DNA from: Acrocarpospora corrugata
GTDB lineage: Bacteria; Actinomycetota; Actinomycetes; Streptosporangiales; Streptosporangiaceae
DNA length: 64,000 nt
NCBI RefSeq assembly: GCF_009687845.1
Contig: NZ_BLAD01000050.1
Span: 104,360 to 168,359 of the forward strand
Direction: 5' to 3'
Shown here: positions 17,375 to 25,326 of the stretch, in pieces
Layout: every line of letters starts with the position of its first letter
Numbering within the stretch: position 1 is the stretch's first letter
Notes under the pieces: model-generated
The model's database searches: none
Seen by the model: only the letters and a program-made list of their open reading frames with translations
What the model was told of the DNA's origin: nothing
Position numbers and translations under genes: made by a program

Positions 17375-18420
17375 GTCTCGTCCTCGGGGTTATCCGCGAT
17401 CTTCATGTCGCCGTCGCTGTGGAAGATCCGGGCGTTGGTTCCGGACACGTTCCACTGGGCCCCGATGGCGAGCCCGTGCGGGCCGGTGGCGAGCGCGCCG
17501 ACCTTGTCGATCTTCGGGTGAATCTCCTCGCGCACGGTTTCGGTGATCGGCTGCTGTTCGTCGTCGTTCATCAAGGGCTCCTTGGATTGGTTGACCAGGG
17601 TCGTCACGGAGAGCGGCGGCAGGTCGATGCTCGGGTCCCGGGCTTTGATCCGCAGGTGCAGCTCTTCGAGACGGGGAGACGCCGCCACTCCCCGTTCGGC
17701 TTGGATCCGGTCGCTGATGCGCTCGAATACACGGACGGCTTCGCTGGAACGACCGGCTCGATAGAGCGAAACCATGAGCAGTTCCGCGATCTTCTCGTCG
17801 GGCTCGGGATCGCTGGACAGCTTCTTCAGCATGGGGAGCAGTTCGCGGAACTGCGCCAGCTTGATCTTGGCTTCTATCCAGGCGAGCAGCGCGTTCTGAT
17901 AGCTCATCTGGAGTTCGCCGCGATACCCCTCCGCCCAGAGGCCCGGCAGGCCGGTGAGAGGCTCACCGCCACGGAGACCTTGCGGGATGTCGCCCCACTC
18001 CTTCAGCGCCGCTTCGGAAAGCCTGACGAATTCGGCGTCGTCACCGGCTGCCCGTGTTTGTTTGAGCGCATCCTGGAACCGATGGACATCCACATCGAGA
18101 CCGTCGACCGACAGGCGATATCCGGCCCGCACGTGGTTGTCCGGTATCAATGTGTCGATTGACGGATCTACGGCCTTCAGCTTCGAGCGCAGCCTGTCGA
18201 TATTCGAGTGGGCATACTTGACCGGGTCGTAGGGATCGCTTTCAGCGGCGACCTGTTCGGCCAGTCTCTGCGCGGAGAGCGGATCGCCCCGCCGCTCTAC
18301 CAGGCAGGCCAGCACCAATTGCAGCTTGGGCGTCAGGTCGACCGGTGTGCCGCGGACGCGCACCTTGACGCGTCCCAGCAGCTCGATCTCCAAGAGCGCT
18401 CCTCCGTCGGACCGTGTCAC
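17371..18420 (-). CDS. SARP/BTAD-family regulator with a C-terminal Gly-rich module shared with the ATPase
   Basis: 349 aa from GTG 18420 (AAGGAG 5 nt upstream). A TTG at 18393 (LEIELLGRVKVRVRG) is also preceded by GGAGGAG and is where SARP homology starts. Residues about 10-100 form the winged helix (SAQRLAEQVAAESDPYDPVK, HSNIDRLRSKLKAVD) and about 110-255 the BTAD helices. The tail from Met284 holds GLAIGAQWNVSG and RIFHSDGDMKI, matching residues 52-78 of the ATPase. Met284 (17571) itself has AAGGAG at ideal spacing, so a 66-aa tail could also be made separately. First gene of the operon. Confidence 0.83.
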   Translation of the reverse strand: MTRSDGGALLEIELLGRVKVRVRGTPVDLTPKLQLVLACLVERRGDPLSAQRLAEQVAAESDPYDPVKYAHSNIDRLRSKLKAVDPSIDTLIPDNHVRAGYRLSVDGLDVDVHRFQDALKQTRAAGDDAEFVRLSEAALKEWGDIPQGLRGGEPLTGLPGLWAEGYRGELQMSYQNALLAWIEAKIKLAQFRELLPMLKKLSSDPEPDEKIAELLMVSLYRAGRSSEAVRVFERISDRIQAERGVAASPRLEELHLRIKARDPSIDLPPLSVTTLVNQSKEPLMNDDEQQPITETVREEIHPKIDKVGALATGPHGLAIGAQWNVSGTNARIFHSDGDMKIADNPEDET

Positions 18421-18438
18421 GTCACTCCTTCATCCGAG

Positions 18439-18459
18439 TCGTGCGAGGTCGTGCGAGGT
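18439..18459. promoter_or_regulatory. Direct repeat upstream of the SARP operon
   Basis: TCGTGCGAGG is repeated back to back at 18439-18448 and 18449-18458, about 20 bp from the SARP start and facing the DUF397 gene. SARP regulators bind short direct repeats, so this is a plausible autoregulatory site; binding is inference. Confidence 0.35.
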
Positions 18460-18579
18460 AATAGGAGGGATTTTCGAGGTGTCCGCAGCACAAATCGGCG
18501 AACTACCCGGCGAACCAGGTTCTCGATGCTTGGTGCTGTGGGCGGAAGAGCCGCCCGGAAATCCGAAAAGGAGAGCACC

Positions 18580-18777
18580 ATGAAGAACTTCAAGAAGAGC
18601 ATCCACAGCGGGACCGTCGGAGAGTGCGTCGAGGTCGCCGTCGTGAGCGCGATCCTGGTCCGCGACTCCAAGGACCCGGATGGGCCCGTCCTCTCGTTCA
18701 CGCCCGGCGAGTGGGCCGCTTTCTGCGCCGGAGTTCGCGACGGGGAGTTCGACGTTCTGGCGGGCTCGTTCGCCTGA
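18580..18777 (+). CDS. DUF397 protein
   Basis: 65 aa with AAAGGAG upstream. It shows the full DUF397 pattern: FKKSIHSGTVGECVEVA, then VRDSKDPDGPVLSFTPGEW and AFCAGVRDGEFD. DUF397 proteins are small partners of Scr1-type XRE regulators in actinomycetes (for example WhiJ-like pairs). Here the probable partner lies convergently downstream rather than in tandem. A terminator hairpin follows directly. Confidence 0.93.
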   Translation: MKNFKKSIHSGTVGECVEVAVVSAILVRDSKDPDGPVLSFTPGEWAAFCAGVRDGEFDVLAGSFA

Positions 18778-18800
18778 CGGCGCCGCGGAACGGAGATCGA

Positions 18801-18830
18801 GGGCCGCGGCCGGAGGGTCGCGGCCCTTTT
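18801..18830 (+). terminator. Intrinsic terminator after the DUF397 gene
   Basis: Perfect 8-bp stem GGGCCGCG/CGCGGCCC (18801-18808 and 18819-18826) followed by TTTT. Confidence 0.7.
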
Positions 18831-18881
18831 CGTGGAGACGATCAGGAACCGGCCGGTGAGCCGTTGCGGGCTCGGACATGG

Positions 18882-19772
18882 CTAGCTCATCTCATGACGT
18901 ACCTCGGTGGCGAGTTCGGTGAGGAACCCTCGTGCGGCATCGTCAAAGATCGCCATATTGGTGAGCAGCGACCATTGCTTCTCGTACAGCGTGATGTCGG
19001 CGTCGGTGATGGTCAGTTTGGCGTGGCTGGTCTCCACCTCGACGAAGGTGTCGGCGTCCTCGTCGTCGGCGTACACGTCCCCGTAGAGGACGAAGCCGTG
19101 GAGTGGCAGGACGACCGACTGGCGGCCGTGCGGGATCAGGCCGATGGAGACGTTGTCCAGGGTGCTCACCGAGGTGATGCGATCCAGCTGGGCGAGCGAC
19201 AGCGGAAGCGATCCTGGGCGCCAGCGCAGTGCCGCCTCCGTGATCAGGAAGTCGAATCGGCGGTCGCCCTCGTACAGGGCTTCTTGACGGAACAGGCGGC
19301 TCGCCGTCGCGCCGGCGAGAGCTTCCTTCTCGTACGGCTGGTTGGCCAGCGAAAAGACCGCTCGCGCGTACGCGGCGGTCTGGAGCAGCCCGGGGACGAC
19401 CGCGCACTGGAAGTTGCGGATCAGCCGGACCGCGGACTCCCGCTCGTAGAAGTCGTCCTGAAGGTGCGGACGGGACTGGAGGGCGCTGCGCCAGGCGTGC
19501 GTCTCGTACATCGCCGCCTGCGTCAGGTCGAAGAGCCGTTCCCTGGTGTCGAGTGGTGCTTCCACAGCAGAGGCCCAGCGCTGGACTTCCGGCAGGGAGG
19601 GCATCGTCGCCCCGGATTCGATGCGCGACACTTTGGACTGGCTGATCTGGATCCGCTGGGCGAGTTCTCGTCCCGACAGCCCGGAGAGGTCCCGGAGGCG
19701 GCGCAGCGTGGCCGCGAGCCGCAATCGGCGCGCGCGCGACTCAATCGCCCCGCCTTCCGACACGTCGGCCAC
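18882..19772 (-). CDS. XRE-family regulator with Scr1/DUF5753 C-terminal domain
   Basis: 296 aa from GTG 19772 (VADVSEGGAIES), chosen because GGGAGGG lies 5 nt upstream; longer in-frame starts to 19868 lack such a site. The HTH (LRDLSGLSGRELAQRIQISQ, then SKVSRIESGATMPS) is near residues 25-80. The rest is the DUF5753 domain typical of actinomycete developmental and antibiotic regulators (WhiJ/Scr1 group), with FQCAVVPGLLQTAAYARAVF as its landmark. It is convergent with the DUF397 gene. Confidence 0.9.
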   Translation of the reverse strand: MADVSEGGAIESRARRLRLAATLRRLRDLSGLSGRELAQRIQISQSKVSRIESGATMPSLPEVQRWASAVEAPLDTRERLFDLTQAAMYETHAWRSALQSRPHLQDDFYERESAVRLIRNFQCAVVPGLLQTAAYARAVFSLANQPYEKEALAGATASRLFRQEALYEGDRRFDFLITEAALRWRPGSLPLSLAQLDRITSVSTLDNVSIGLIPHGRQSVVLPLHGFVLYGDVYADDEDADTFVEVETSHAKLTITDADITLYEKQWSLLTNMAIFDDAARGFLTELATEVRHEMS

Positions 19773-19795
19773 GCCAGCCCTCCCGGTGATGCGTT

Positions 19796-19814
19796 CTGAC
19801 CCAGATTGAGTCAG
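19796..19814. promoter_or_regulatory. Inverted repeat upstream of the XRE gene
   Basis: CTGAC and GTCAG arms with a 9-nt spacer, 24 bp upstream of the GTG start. The position suits an autoregulatory operator; the assignment is inference. Confidence 0.25.
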
Positions 19815-19898
19815 GCCCCTGTCACGCATATCAAATGTAGGCATACCGGGAGGATCTTGACGGCTCAATACATTGCGATGTAATCGATTCGATATGAT

Positions 19899-20981
19899 TC
19901 AGAGCGATCTAGCACGATGCGTCAGATGCTCCGTCGCCAGGACGGCCCTGGCTCGGGCGTGGTCCAAACCGGGCAGACGGCCCTCCTTCTTCATTGCGAC
20001 CCCGGCGACCAGAACCGTGTGCACGTCGGCGCGGTCGGCCGTGAGCACCGCGCCGATCGGGTCGTGGGTGGGGGTGTTCGGGCGGAGGAGGAGGACGTCG
20101 GCCTGTTTGCCGGGGCGTAGGGAGCCGATTCGGTCGGCGAGGCCGAGGGCGGTGGCGCCTTCGATGGTGGCCATGCTGAGGATGGCGGCGGGGGTGATGG
20201 GGGTGCGGGCGCGTTCGAGGGTGTAGGCGGCGCGCATCACGTTGAAGAGGTCGCCTGGGACGGTGACCACGGTGTCGACGCCCAAGCCGGTGGGGATGCC
20301 GGCGTTTCGGAAGCGGCCGGTTTCCGGGGTGCCGTGGCCCATTTGGGATTCGACGGCGGGGGCGATGGAGGCGGTGGCGCCGGAGTCGGCCATCAGTTTG
20401 ACGGCGTCGTCGGAGAAGCCGTTGCCGTGGGCGAACAGGACGTCGGGGCCGAGGAGGCCGTGGGCGTGCAGGAGTTCGACGGGGCCCGAGCCGGTGCCGT
20501 GCAGACTGATGGGCAGGCCGAGTTCGCGGGCGAGGCGCCAGTCGGCGATGGCGTCGGGGATCGGGCCGTAGACGGGGCCGGTGGCGGCGAGCGCGAGGGC
20601 GATCAGGCCGGCGGGGCGTAATCTGCGCAGTTCGTCTTCGCGGCGTACGGCGGGGTGGGCGTAGCCGAACACCGCGCGGATGCCTGATTCGCGGAGGCCG
20701 TCGAGGGCGGCGTCGGTGTGCTCGGGGGTGTTCTGGATGTGCGACCAGTCGTAGACGGTGGTGATTCCGGCGTCGAGGGCGTCCAGTGCGTCCAGGGCGC
20801 CGAAGAGGTTCGCGGTGTGCACGTCGGGGGCGGTGAAGGCGGGGGCGAGGCGGCCGATGATCAAGTTCAGGTAGTCGCCGAGGGTGGCGTTCACGTCGTA
20901 GGAGCGCAGCAGGCTCTGCCAGAGGTGCCGGTGGGTGTCCACCAGGCCGGGGAGCACGATCAGCCCGGTCGCGTCGATCAC
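19899..20981 (-). CDS. Amidohydrolase (cytosine/guanine deaminase-like), lacking its N-terminal segment
   Basis: The open frame starts at a GTG that immediately gives IDATGLIVLPGLVDTHRHLW. In this family the metal-binding HxH (here HRH) follows about 50 residues of beta-sandwich, which are missing. The remaining metal ligands are visible: ISLHGTG, LFAHGNGF and GLGVDTVV. Upstream of the GTG the same frame continues (HPGTEVIDATG) but soon becomes non-homologous. On the other strand 21000-21059 reads like the C-terminus of an unrelated protein (RMRALADILRDVLVDLGDT then stop). A deletion fusing two genes near 20990-21000 would explain this, and the product is probably non-functional. Confidence 0.7.
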   Translation of the reverse strand: MIDATGLIVLPGLVDTHRHLWQSLLRSYDVNATLGDYLNLIIGRLAPAFTAPDVHTANLFGALDALDALDAGITTVYDWSHIQNTPEHTDAALDGLRESGIRAVFGYAHPAVRREDELRRLRPAGLIALALAATGPVYGPIPDAIADWRLARELGLPISLHGTGSGPVELLHAHGLLGPDVLFAHGNGFSDDAVKLMADSGATASIAPAVESQMGHGTPETGRFRNAGIPTGLGVDTVVTVPGDLFNVMRAAYTLERARTPITPAAILSMATIEGATALGLADRIGSLRPGKQADVLLLRPNTPTHDPIGAVLTADRADVHTVLVAGVAMKKEGRLPGLDHARARAVLATEHLTHRARSL

Positions 20982-21064
20982 CTCCGTTCCCGGATGACAG
21001 GATGCGCGCGCTCGCCGACATCCTCAGGGACGTGCTCGTGGACCTGGGTGACACGTGAGAATGG

Positions 21065-21101
21065 CCCGGCTCGGATCGGCTCGCGCCTGATCCGAGCCGG
21101 G
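21065..21101 (-). terminator. Long hairpin at the end of the maltodextrin operon
   Basis: Perfect 13-bp inverted repeat (CCCGGCTCGGATC at 21065-21077, complement at 21089-21101) with an 11-nt loop, directly after the GH13 stop codon at 21104. No T tract is obvious. Confidence 0.7.
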
Positions 21102-21103
21102 AG

Positions 21104-22894
21104 TCAGAGGGACCAGACCTGGAAGGCGGGTCCGTCGCCGGGGAGGGTGAGGGTGTCGCCGTCCAGGGTGGTCTGGGCTCCGCCGTACACGTTGTGGGGG
21201 ATGTCGCGGGCGAGTGCGGCGGGAAGTTGGAGCGGGGTGTGGGGGGCGCGGGAGGCCAGGATGAGGAGGCGTTCTTCTGGGGATTCGCGCAGGTAGAGCA
21301 GGGTGTCGGGGGCCGCGTGCAGCCAGCGTAGGCCGCCGGTGCGCAGGGCGGGGTGGGCGCGGCGCAGGGCGATGAGTTCGCGGTAGACGTCGTAGGTGGG
21401 TTCGGCGAAACGTACCGGGTCGTCCCACGGCATCGGGATGCGGGCGTCTTCGCCGTTGGCGCCTTCCAGGCCGATTTCGTCGCCCATGAACATCATTGGG
21501 GTGCCGGGATAGGTGAACAGCAGGCCGGCGGCGACCGCGACCCGCTCGGCGGTGCCGAGGAAGGTGCGGATGCGCGGGCTGTCGTGGGAGCTGAGCAGGG
21601 TGACGTTGGCGTTGGTCGCCGACCATGGGACGCCGGCCGCGAAGGCGCGCATGGTGGCGGCGGTCCGCTCGCCGGGCAGTGCCCGCAGCGGCAACGGGAT
21701 CCCGGGGATGACCGGCCCCCGGTGGTACGGCGTCAGCCATGACCACACCGGCTTGGCGAAACCGGCGTAGTTCATGACACCCTGCCAGCCGTCGCCGGGC
21801 AGGTCGGCCGTGTAGTCGTGGAAATGCTCCGCGAACAGGTACTTCTCCTGGCCCATGACGCCCCGGATGGCCCGCGCCGCGTCATGGTAGTGATCTTCCG
21901 CGCCCTGCCGCCCGGTCATGTTGGCGACGTCGATCCGCCACCCGTCCAGCCCGTACGGCTGCCGCAACCACCGCCCGGCCACCTCCAGCACCCGCTCCCG
22001 CAACTCGGGCGACCCCCAGTTGAGCTTCGGCAGCGAAGGCACATCGAACCAGGCGACATACCCCCCATCCCCATCCAGGTAGTAATACGACGCCTCCGGC
22101 GCGGACGGATCAGCCATCGCCCGCCGGAACCACTCATGCGTGTCCCCGGAATGGTTGGTCGTCAGATCCCCGATGACCCGCATCCCCCGCCGATGCGCGG
22201 CGGCCGTGAGCGCGGCCAGCGCGGCGTCCCCGCCCAGCTGCGGATCCACCTGATCGAAGGAGGTCGCGTTGTACCGATGGTTGGACGCCGCAGGAAAGAA
22301 CGGCGTCAGATAGACGACGTCCACCCCCAGCTTGACCAGGTAGTCCAGCCGATCGGCGATCCCGTAGAGATCGCCACCATAGAACTGCACCCCGGCCTGC
22401 GGCCCCCGGTCGATGACCTTGTCGGTCCACTGCGCGGGCATCGCCCAGTCCGGCGCGGGCAGCTCCACCCGCCCGGACTTGGCGAACCGATCCGGGAAGA
22501 TCTGGTAGATCACCGCGTCGTCCACCCACGCGGGCGGCCCGCCGAACGTGGTCAACCGGAAATCGGTGGCGTCAGCCGGGTCGTGGTCGCTCAATCCGCC
22601 CGCGTGCAGCCAGGTGTGCCCGTAGTCACCGCGATCGAGCAGGAACCGATAACGCGTGTCCGGGTTGTGCACCAGCAGGTCGGCGCGCCACCACACCTCC
22701 AGCGCGTCCTGACGGTCGACGACCGCCCGCGCGTAACGGGGTTCGCCGTCATAGCCCGAGCGCAGGTAGACGGCGTCGACCGGGTATCCATGCGGAAGCC
22801 GTACAAAGACCGGGACGGTGTCGCCCAATGTGGGGCGTTGCTCCGGCACGTGCAGGGCCGAACCGTCGTGGTGCGGCACGAGCGCGAGTTTCAT
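21104..22894 (-). CDS. Intracellular GH13 cyclomaltodextrinase/neopullulanase-like alpha-glucosidase
   Basis: 596 aa from ATG 22894, overlapping the malG stop (ATGA). An N-terminal immunoglobulin-like domain of the neopullulanase/cyclomaltodextrinase type (residues about 1-120) precedes the GH13 barrel starting AVIYQIFPDRFA. Catalytic residues are present: Asp in GWRIDVAN, Glu in LFAEHFHD and Asp in LSSHDSPR. There is no signal peptide, so it should hydrolyse imported maltodextrins or cyclodextrins in the cytoplasm. Last gene of the malE-F-G-GH13 operon. Confidence 0.88.
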   Translation of the reverse strand: MKLALVPHHDGSALHVPEQRPTLGDTVPVFVRLPHGYPVDAVYLRSGYDGEPRYARAVVDRQDALEVWWRADLLVHNPDTRYRFLLDRGDYGHTWLHAGGLSDHDPADATDFRLTTFGGPPAWVDDAVIYQIFPDRFAKSGRVELPAPDWAMPAQWTDKVIDRGPQAGVQFYGGDLYGIADRLDYLVKLGVDVVYLTPFFPAASNHRYNATSFDQVDPQLGGDAALAALTAAAHRRGMRVIGDLTTNHSGDTHEWFRRAMADPSAPEASYYYLDGDGGYVAWFDVPSLPKLNWGSPELRERVLEVAGRWLRQPYGLDGWRIDVANMTGRQGAEDHYHDAARAIRGVMGQEKYLFAEHFHDYTADLPGDGWQGVMNYAGFAKPVWSWLTPYHRGPVIPGIPLPLRALPGERTAATMRAFAAGVPWSATNANVTLLSSHDSPRIRTFLGTAERVAVAAGLLFTYPGTPMMFMGDEIGLEGANGEDARIPMPWDDPVRFAEPTYDVYRELIALRRAHPALRTGGLRWLHAAPDTLLYLRESPEERLLILASRAPHTPLQLPAALARDIPHNVYGGAQTTLDGDTLTLPGDGPAFQVWSL

Positions 22895-23742
22895 CCTTTG
22901 ACAGACCCCCTGAGCAGACCGGACACGATGTAGCGCTGTAGGAAACGGAACAGCAGCACGCTGGGAATCGCCCCGATGAGGGCGCCCGCGGCGAAGACGC
23001 CCCAGTTGGCGGAGAGGCGTTCGGAGATGAGGGTGTAGAGGCCGACGGCGAGGGTGTGCTCGGACGGGGATTGCAGGATCACGCTGGCGACCAGGAACTC
23101 GTTGACGGTGTTGATGAAGGCCAGCAGGCCGATCACGGCGAGTACGGGCGCGCCGAGGCGCAGGATGATGGTGAAGAAGATCCGGGTGTGGCTGGCGCCG
23201 TCGACTTTGGCGGCGTCGTCGAGTTCGTGCGGGATGGAGTCGAAGAAGCCCTTGATCAGGTAGGTGTTCACGCCCATCGCGCCACCCAGGTAGACCATCA
23301 CCAGCCCCCACTGGGTGCCCAGGCCGATGCCGGGGAAGACGCCCTTGATCCGCGCCATCAGCAGGAAGATCGCGACCGCGCCGAGGACCTGCGGGAACAT
23401 CTGCACCAGCAGCAGCCCGAGCAGCCCCAACCGGCGGCCTTTGAACCGGAACCGGGAGAAGGCGTAGGCCGCGCTCGCCGCCAGCAGCACGGTCAGCACC
23501 GCGGTCGCCCCCGCGATGATCATGGTGTTGGCGAACCAGCGCGTGTACGGCAGCGTCGGCGTGGTGAACAGCTTCAGGTAGTTGTCCAGGGAGGCCCCGT
23601 CGAACAGGGTCGCCGAGGCGGTCAGCGTGCCGCGCGGGTTGACCGACGCGCTGATCACGAAGATCAGCGGGAACAGCGCGAACGCCAGCATGGCGATTCC
23701 GACCAGGTGCCGCCATCCGGTGTCGGCCAGCCAGCGCCTCAT
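22891..23742 (-). CDS. malG: Maltodextrin ABC transporter permease, MalG-type
   Basis: 283 aa, six hydrophobic segments, with the EAA cytoplasmic loop (PHELDDAAKVDGASHTRIFF). It overlaps malF (23739) and the GH13 gene by 4 bp each, so the operon is translationally coupled. It pairs with MalF to form the channel. The assignment to maltose/maltodextrin comes from family resemblance and the neighbouring alpha-glucan enzymes. Confidence 0.9.
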   Translation of the reverse strand: MRRWLADTGWRHLVGIAMLAFALFPLIFVISASVNPRGTLTASATLFDGASLDNYLKLFTTPTLPYTRWFANTMIIAGATAVLTVLLAASAAYAFSRFRFKGRRLGLLGLLLVQMFPQVLGAVAIFLLMARIKGVFPGIGLGTQWGLVMVYLGGAMGVNTYLIKGFFDSIPHELDDAAKVDGASHTRIFFTIILRLGAPVLAVIGLLAFINTVNEFLVASVILQSPSEHTLAVGLYTLISERLSANWGVFAAGALIGAIPSVLLFRFLQRYIVSGLLRGSVKG

Positions 23743-25322
23743 GAGTACGTCTCCTCAAGCGACCGAGTCCTGCGCAGCCCGAACGCCGAGATGGCGGCCA
23801 CGATGACGAAGATCATCGCGGACATCGCGGAGGCGAACCCCCACTCCCGCCCGGCCCCGCCGAACGCGAGCTTGTACACCATCGAAATGAGCAGATCGGT
23901 GCTGCCCAGCGTGATCGGCGCCTCGGGCAGGTTCGGGCCGCCGCCGGTGACAAAATAGATCACCGTGAAATTGTTGAAGTTGAACGCGAACGCGGCGATG
24001 AGGAGCGGCGCGGTCGAGACCAGAAGCAGCGGCAGCGTGATCCGCCGGAAATGCTGCCACGCCGACGCGCCGTCGATCTTCGCGGCCTCGTTCAACTCGG
24101 ACGGAATCGCCTGCAACGCCCCCGTGCACACCAGGAACATGTACGGGAACCCCAGCCACAGATTGACCAGCAGCACACTGCCCTTCGCCAGCCAGGGATC
24201 GTTCAGCCAGGGCACATCCGCCCCGCCCAGCAACGTCTGGTTCACGAACCCGAACGTCTGGTTCAGCATCCCGGTCCACACCAGCGCCGACAGGAACGAC
24301 GGCACCGCGTACGGCAACACCAGCAACGACCGGTAGATATTGCGCCCCTTCATCCCCGGCTTGTTCAGCGCCAACGCCAGCAACAACCCGATCGCGAAGT
24401 TGAACACCACCGACAGCGCCGCGAACACGAACGTCCAGATGAACACCGACACGAACGGCCCGCGCAGCCGGGTATCCGTCAGCACCCGGGCGAAGTTCCC
24501 GAACCCAACGTTCTCCGTCCACCCCGGCGTGAGGTTGGTGCCGTCAGAAGCCACGTAATACCCGGACGACGAAGCCCGGTAGACCTTGCCGCTGGCCACG
24601 TCCGTCAGCGTGTCCGCCGCCGCGTCGTGCCGCAGCGTGGGCCGGGCCAGGAATCCGGTCACCCCGTCCTGGGTCCGCAGCGCGCCCTGCGCGCCGAGCG
24701 GAACCCGCAGGTCGAAGACCTCCTCCTGGCGGGTGGTGAGGTCGCGCAGCTGAAGCGTGCGGTAGCCGTCCACGGCGGTGGCCTTGCCGGTGGAGTCCCG
24801 GGTGACGCCCTTGGTGACGGGCTCGCCGTTGAGGGTGACCGCGCCCTGCGGGTCGGTGGCGAGCAGTTCCAGCGTGCCGTCGCTGCCGGTGACCACCACG
24901 ATCTGGTAGAGCGGGCTGTCGGGCACCCGCTTCTCGGAGATGGCGAGCAGGTGCTCCAGGGCGCGCGGCTTGTCCAGGTTGTGGCCGTCGCCGACGTTGG
25001 TGAAGGCGGCCGTGACGGTGTGGAAGACGATGTAGACCTGGAAGACCAGCAGGAACAGCAGGCCGGGCAGCAGATACTTGCCGGCCTCGATCCGCTTGCT
25101 GAAGTAGACGTAGTCGGCGGCCACGGTGGCCAGCGCGACGAAGCCGAAGACACCCCAGTCGCCGACGGCGAAGGCCGTCAGCAGCCCGAACACGCCCAGG
25201 GCGTTGATGGCGCCGAGCAGCAGGATCTTGCCGATCAGCGCCGTGGTGGAGGTGGGCCGGCCGGTGGCCAGACGTGGGCGGTGAGCGCCGAGACGCACAC
25301 CGCCCGTGGTGGTCAATGGCAC
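23739..25322 (-). CDS. malF: Maltodextrin ABC transporter permease, MalF-type
   Basis: 527 aa. Three N-terminal membrane helices (about 28-105) are followed by a large extracytoplasmic loop (about 110-280) like the P2 loop of E. coli MalF. The permease core then follows with the EAA motif (IPSELNEAAKIDGASAWQHF). The P2-like loop normally contacts the binding protein. The gene lies 4 bp after the binding-protein gene. No ATP-binding subunit is encoded nearby; many actinomycetes use a shared ATPase (MsiK), so one is expected elsewhere. Confidence 0.9.
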   Translation of the reverse strand: MPLTTTGGVRLGAHRPRLATGRPTSTTALIGKILLLGAINALGVFGLLTAFAVGDWGVFGFVALATVAADYVYFSKRIEAGKYLLPGLLFLLVFQVYIVFHTVTAAFTNVGDGHNLDKPRALEHLLAISEKRVPDSPLYQIVVVTGSDGTLELLATDPQGAVTLNGEPVTKGVTRDSTGKATAVDGYRTLQLRDLTTRQEEVFDLRVPLGAQGALRTQDGVTGFLARPTLRHDAAADTLTDVASGKVYRASSSGYYVASDGTNLTPGWTENVGFGNFARVLTDTRLRGPFVSVFIWTFVFAALSVVFNFAIGLLLALALNKPGMKGRNIYRSLLVLPYAVPSFLSALVWTGMLNQTFGFVNQTLLGGADVPWLNDPWLAKGSVLLVNLWLGFPYMFLVCTGALQAIPSELNEAAKIDGASAWQHFRRITLPLLLVSTAPLLIAAFAFNFNNFTVIYFVTGGGPNLPEAPITLGSTDLLISMVYKLAFGGAGREWGFASAMSAMIFVIVAAISAFGLRRTRSLEETYS

Positions 25323-25326
25323 AAGA

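Noticed and set aside
15362..17521. 719-codon plus-strand open frame
   Set aside because: Mirror frame of the ATPase gene; Gly/Arg/Val-rich with no motifs.
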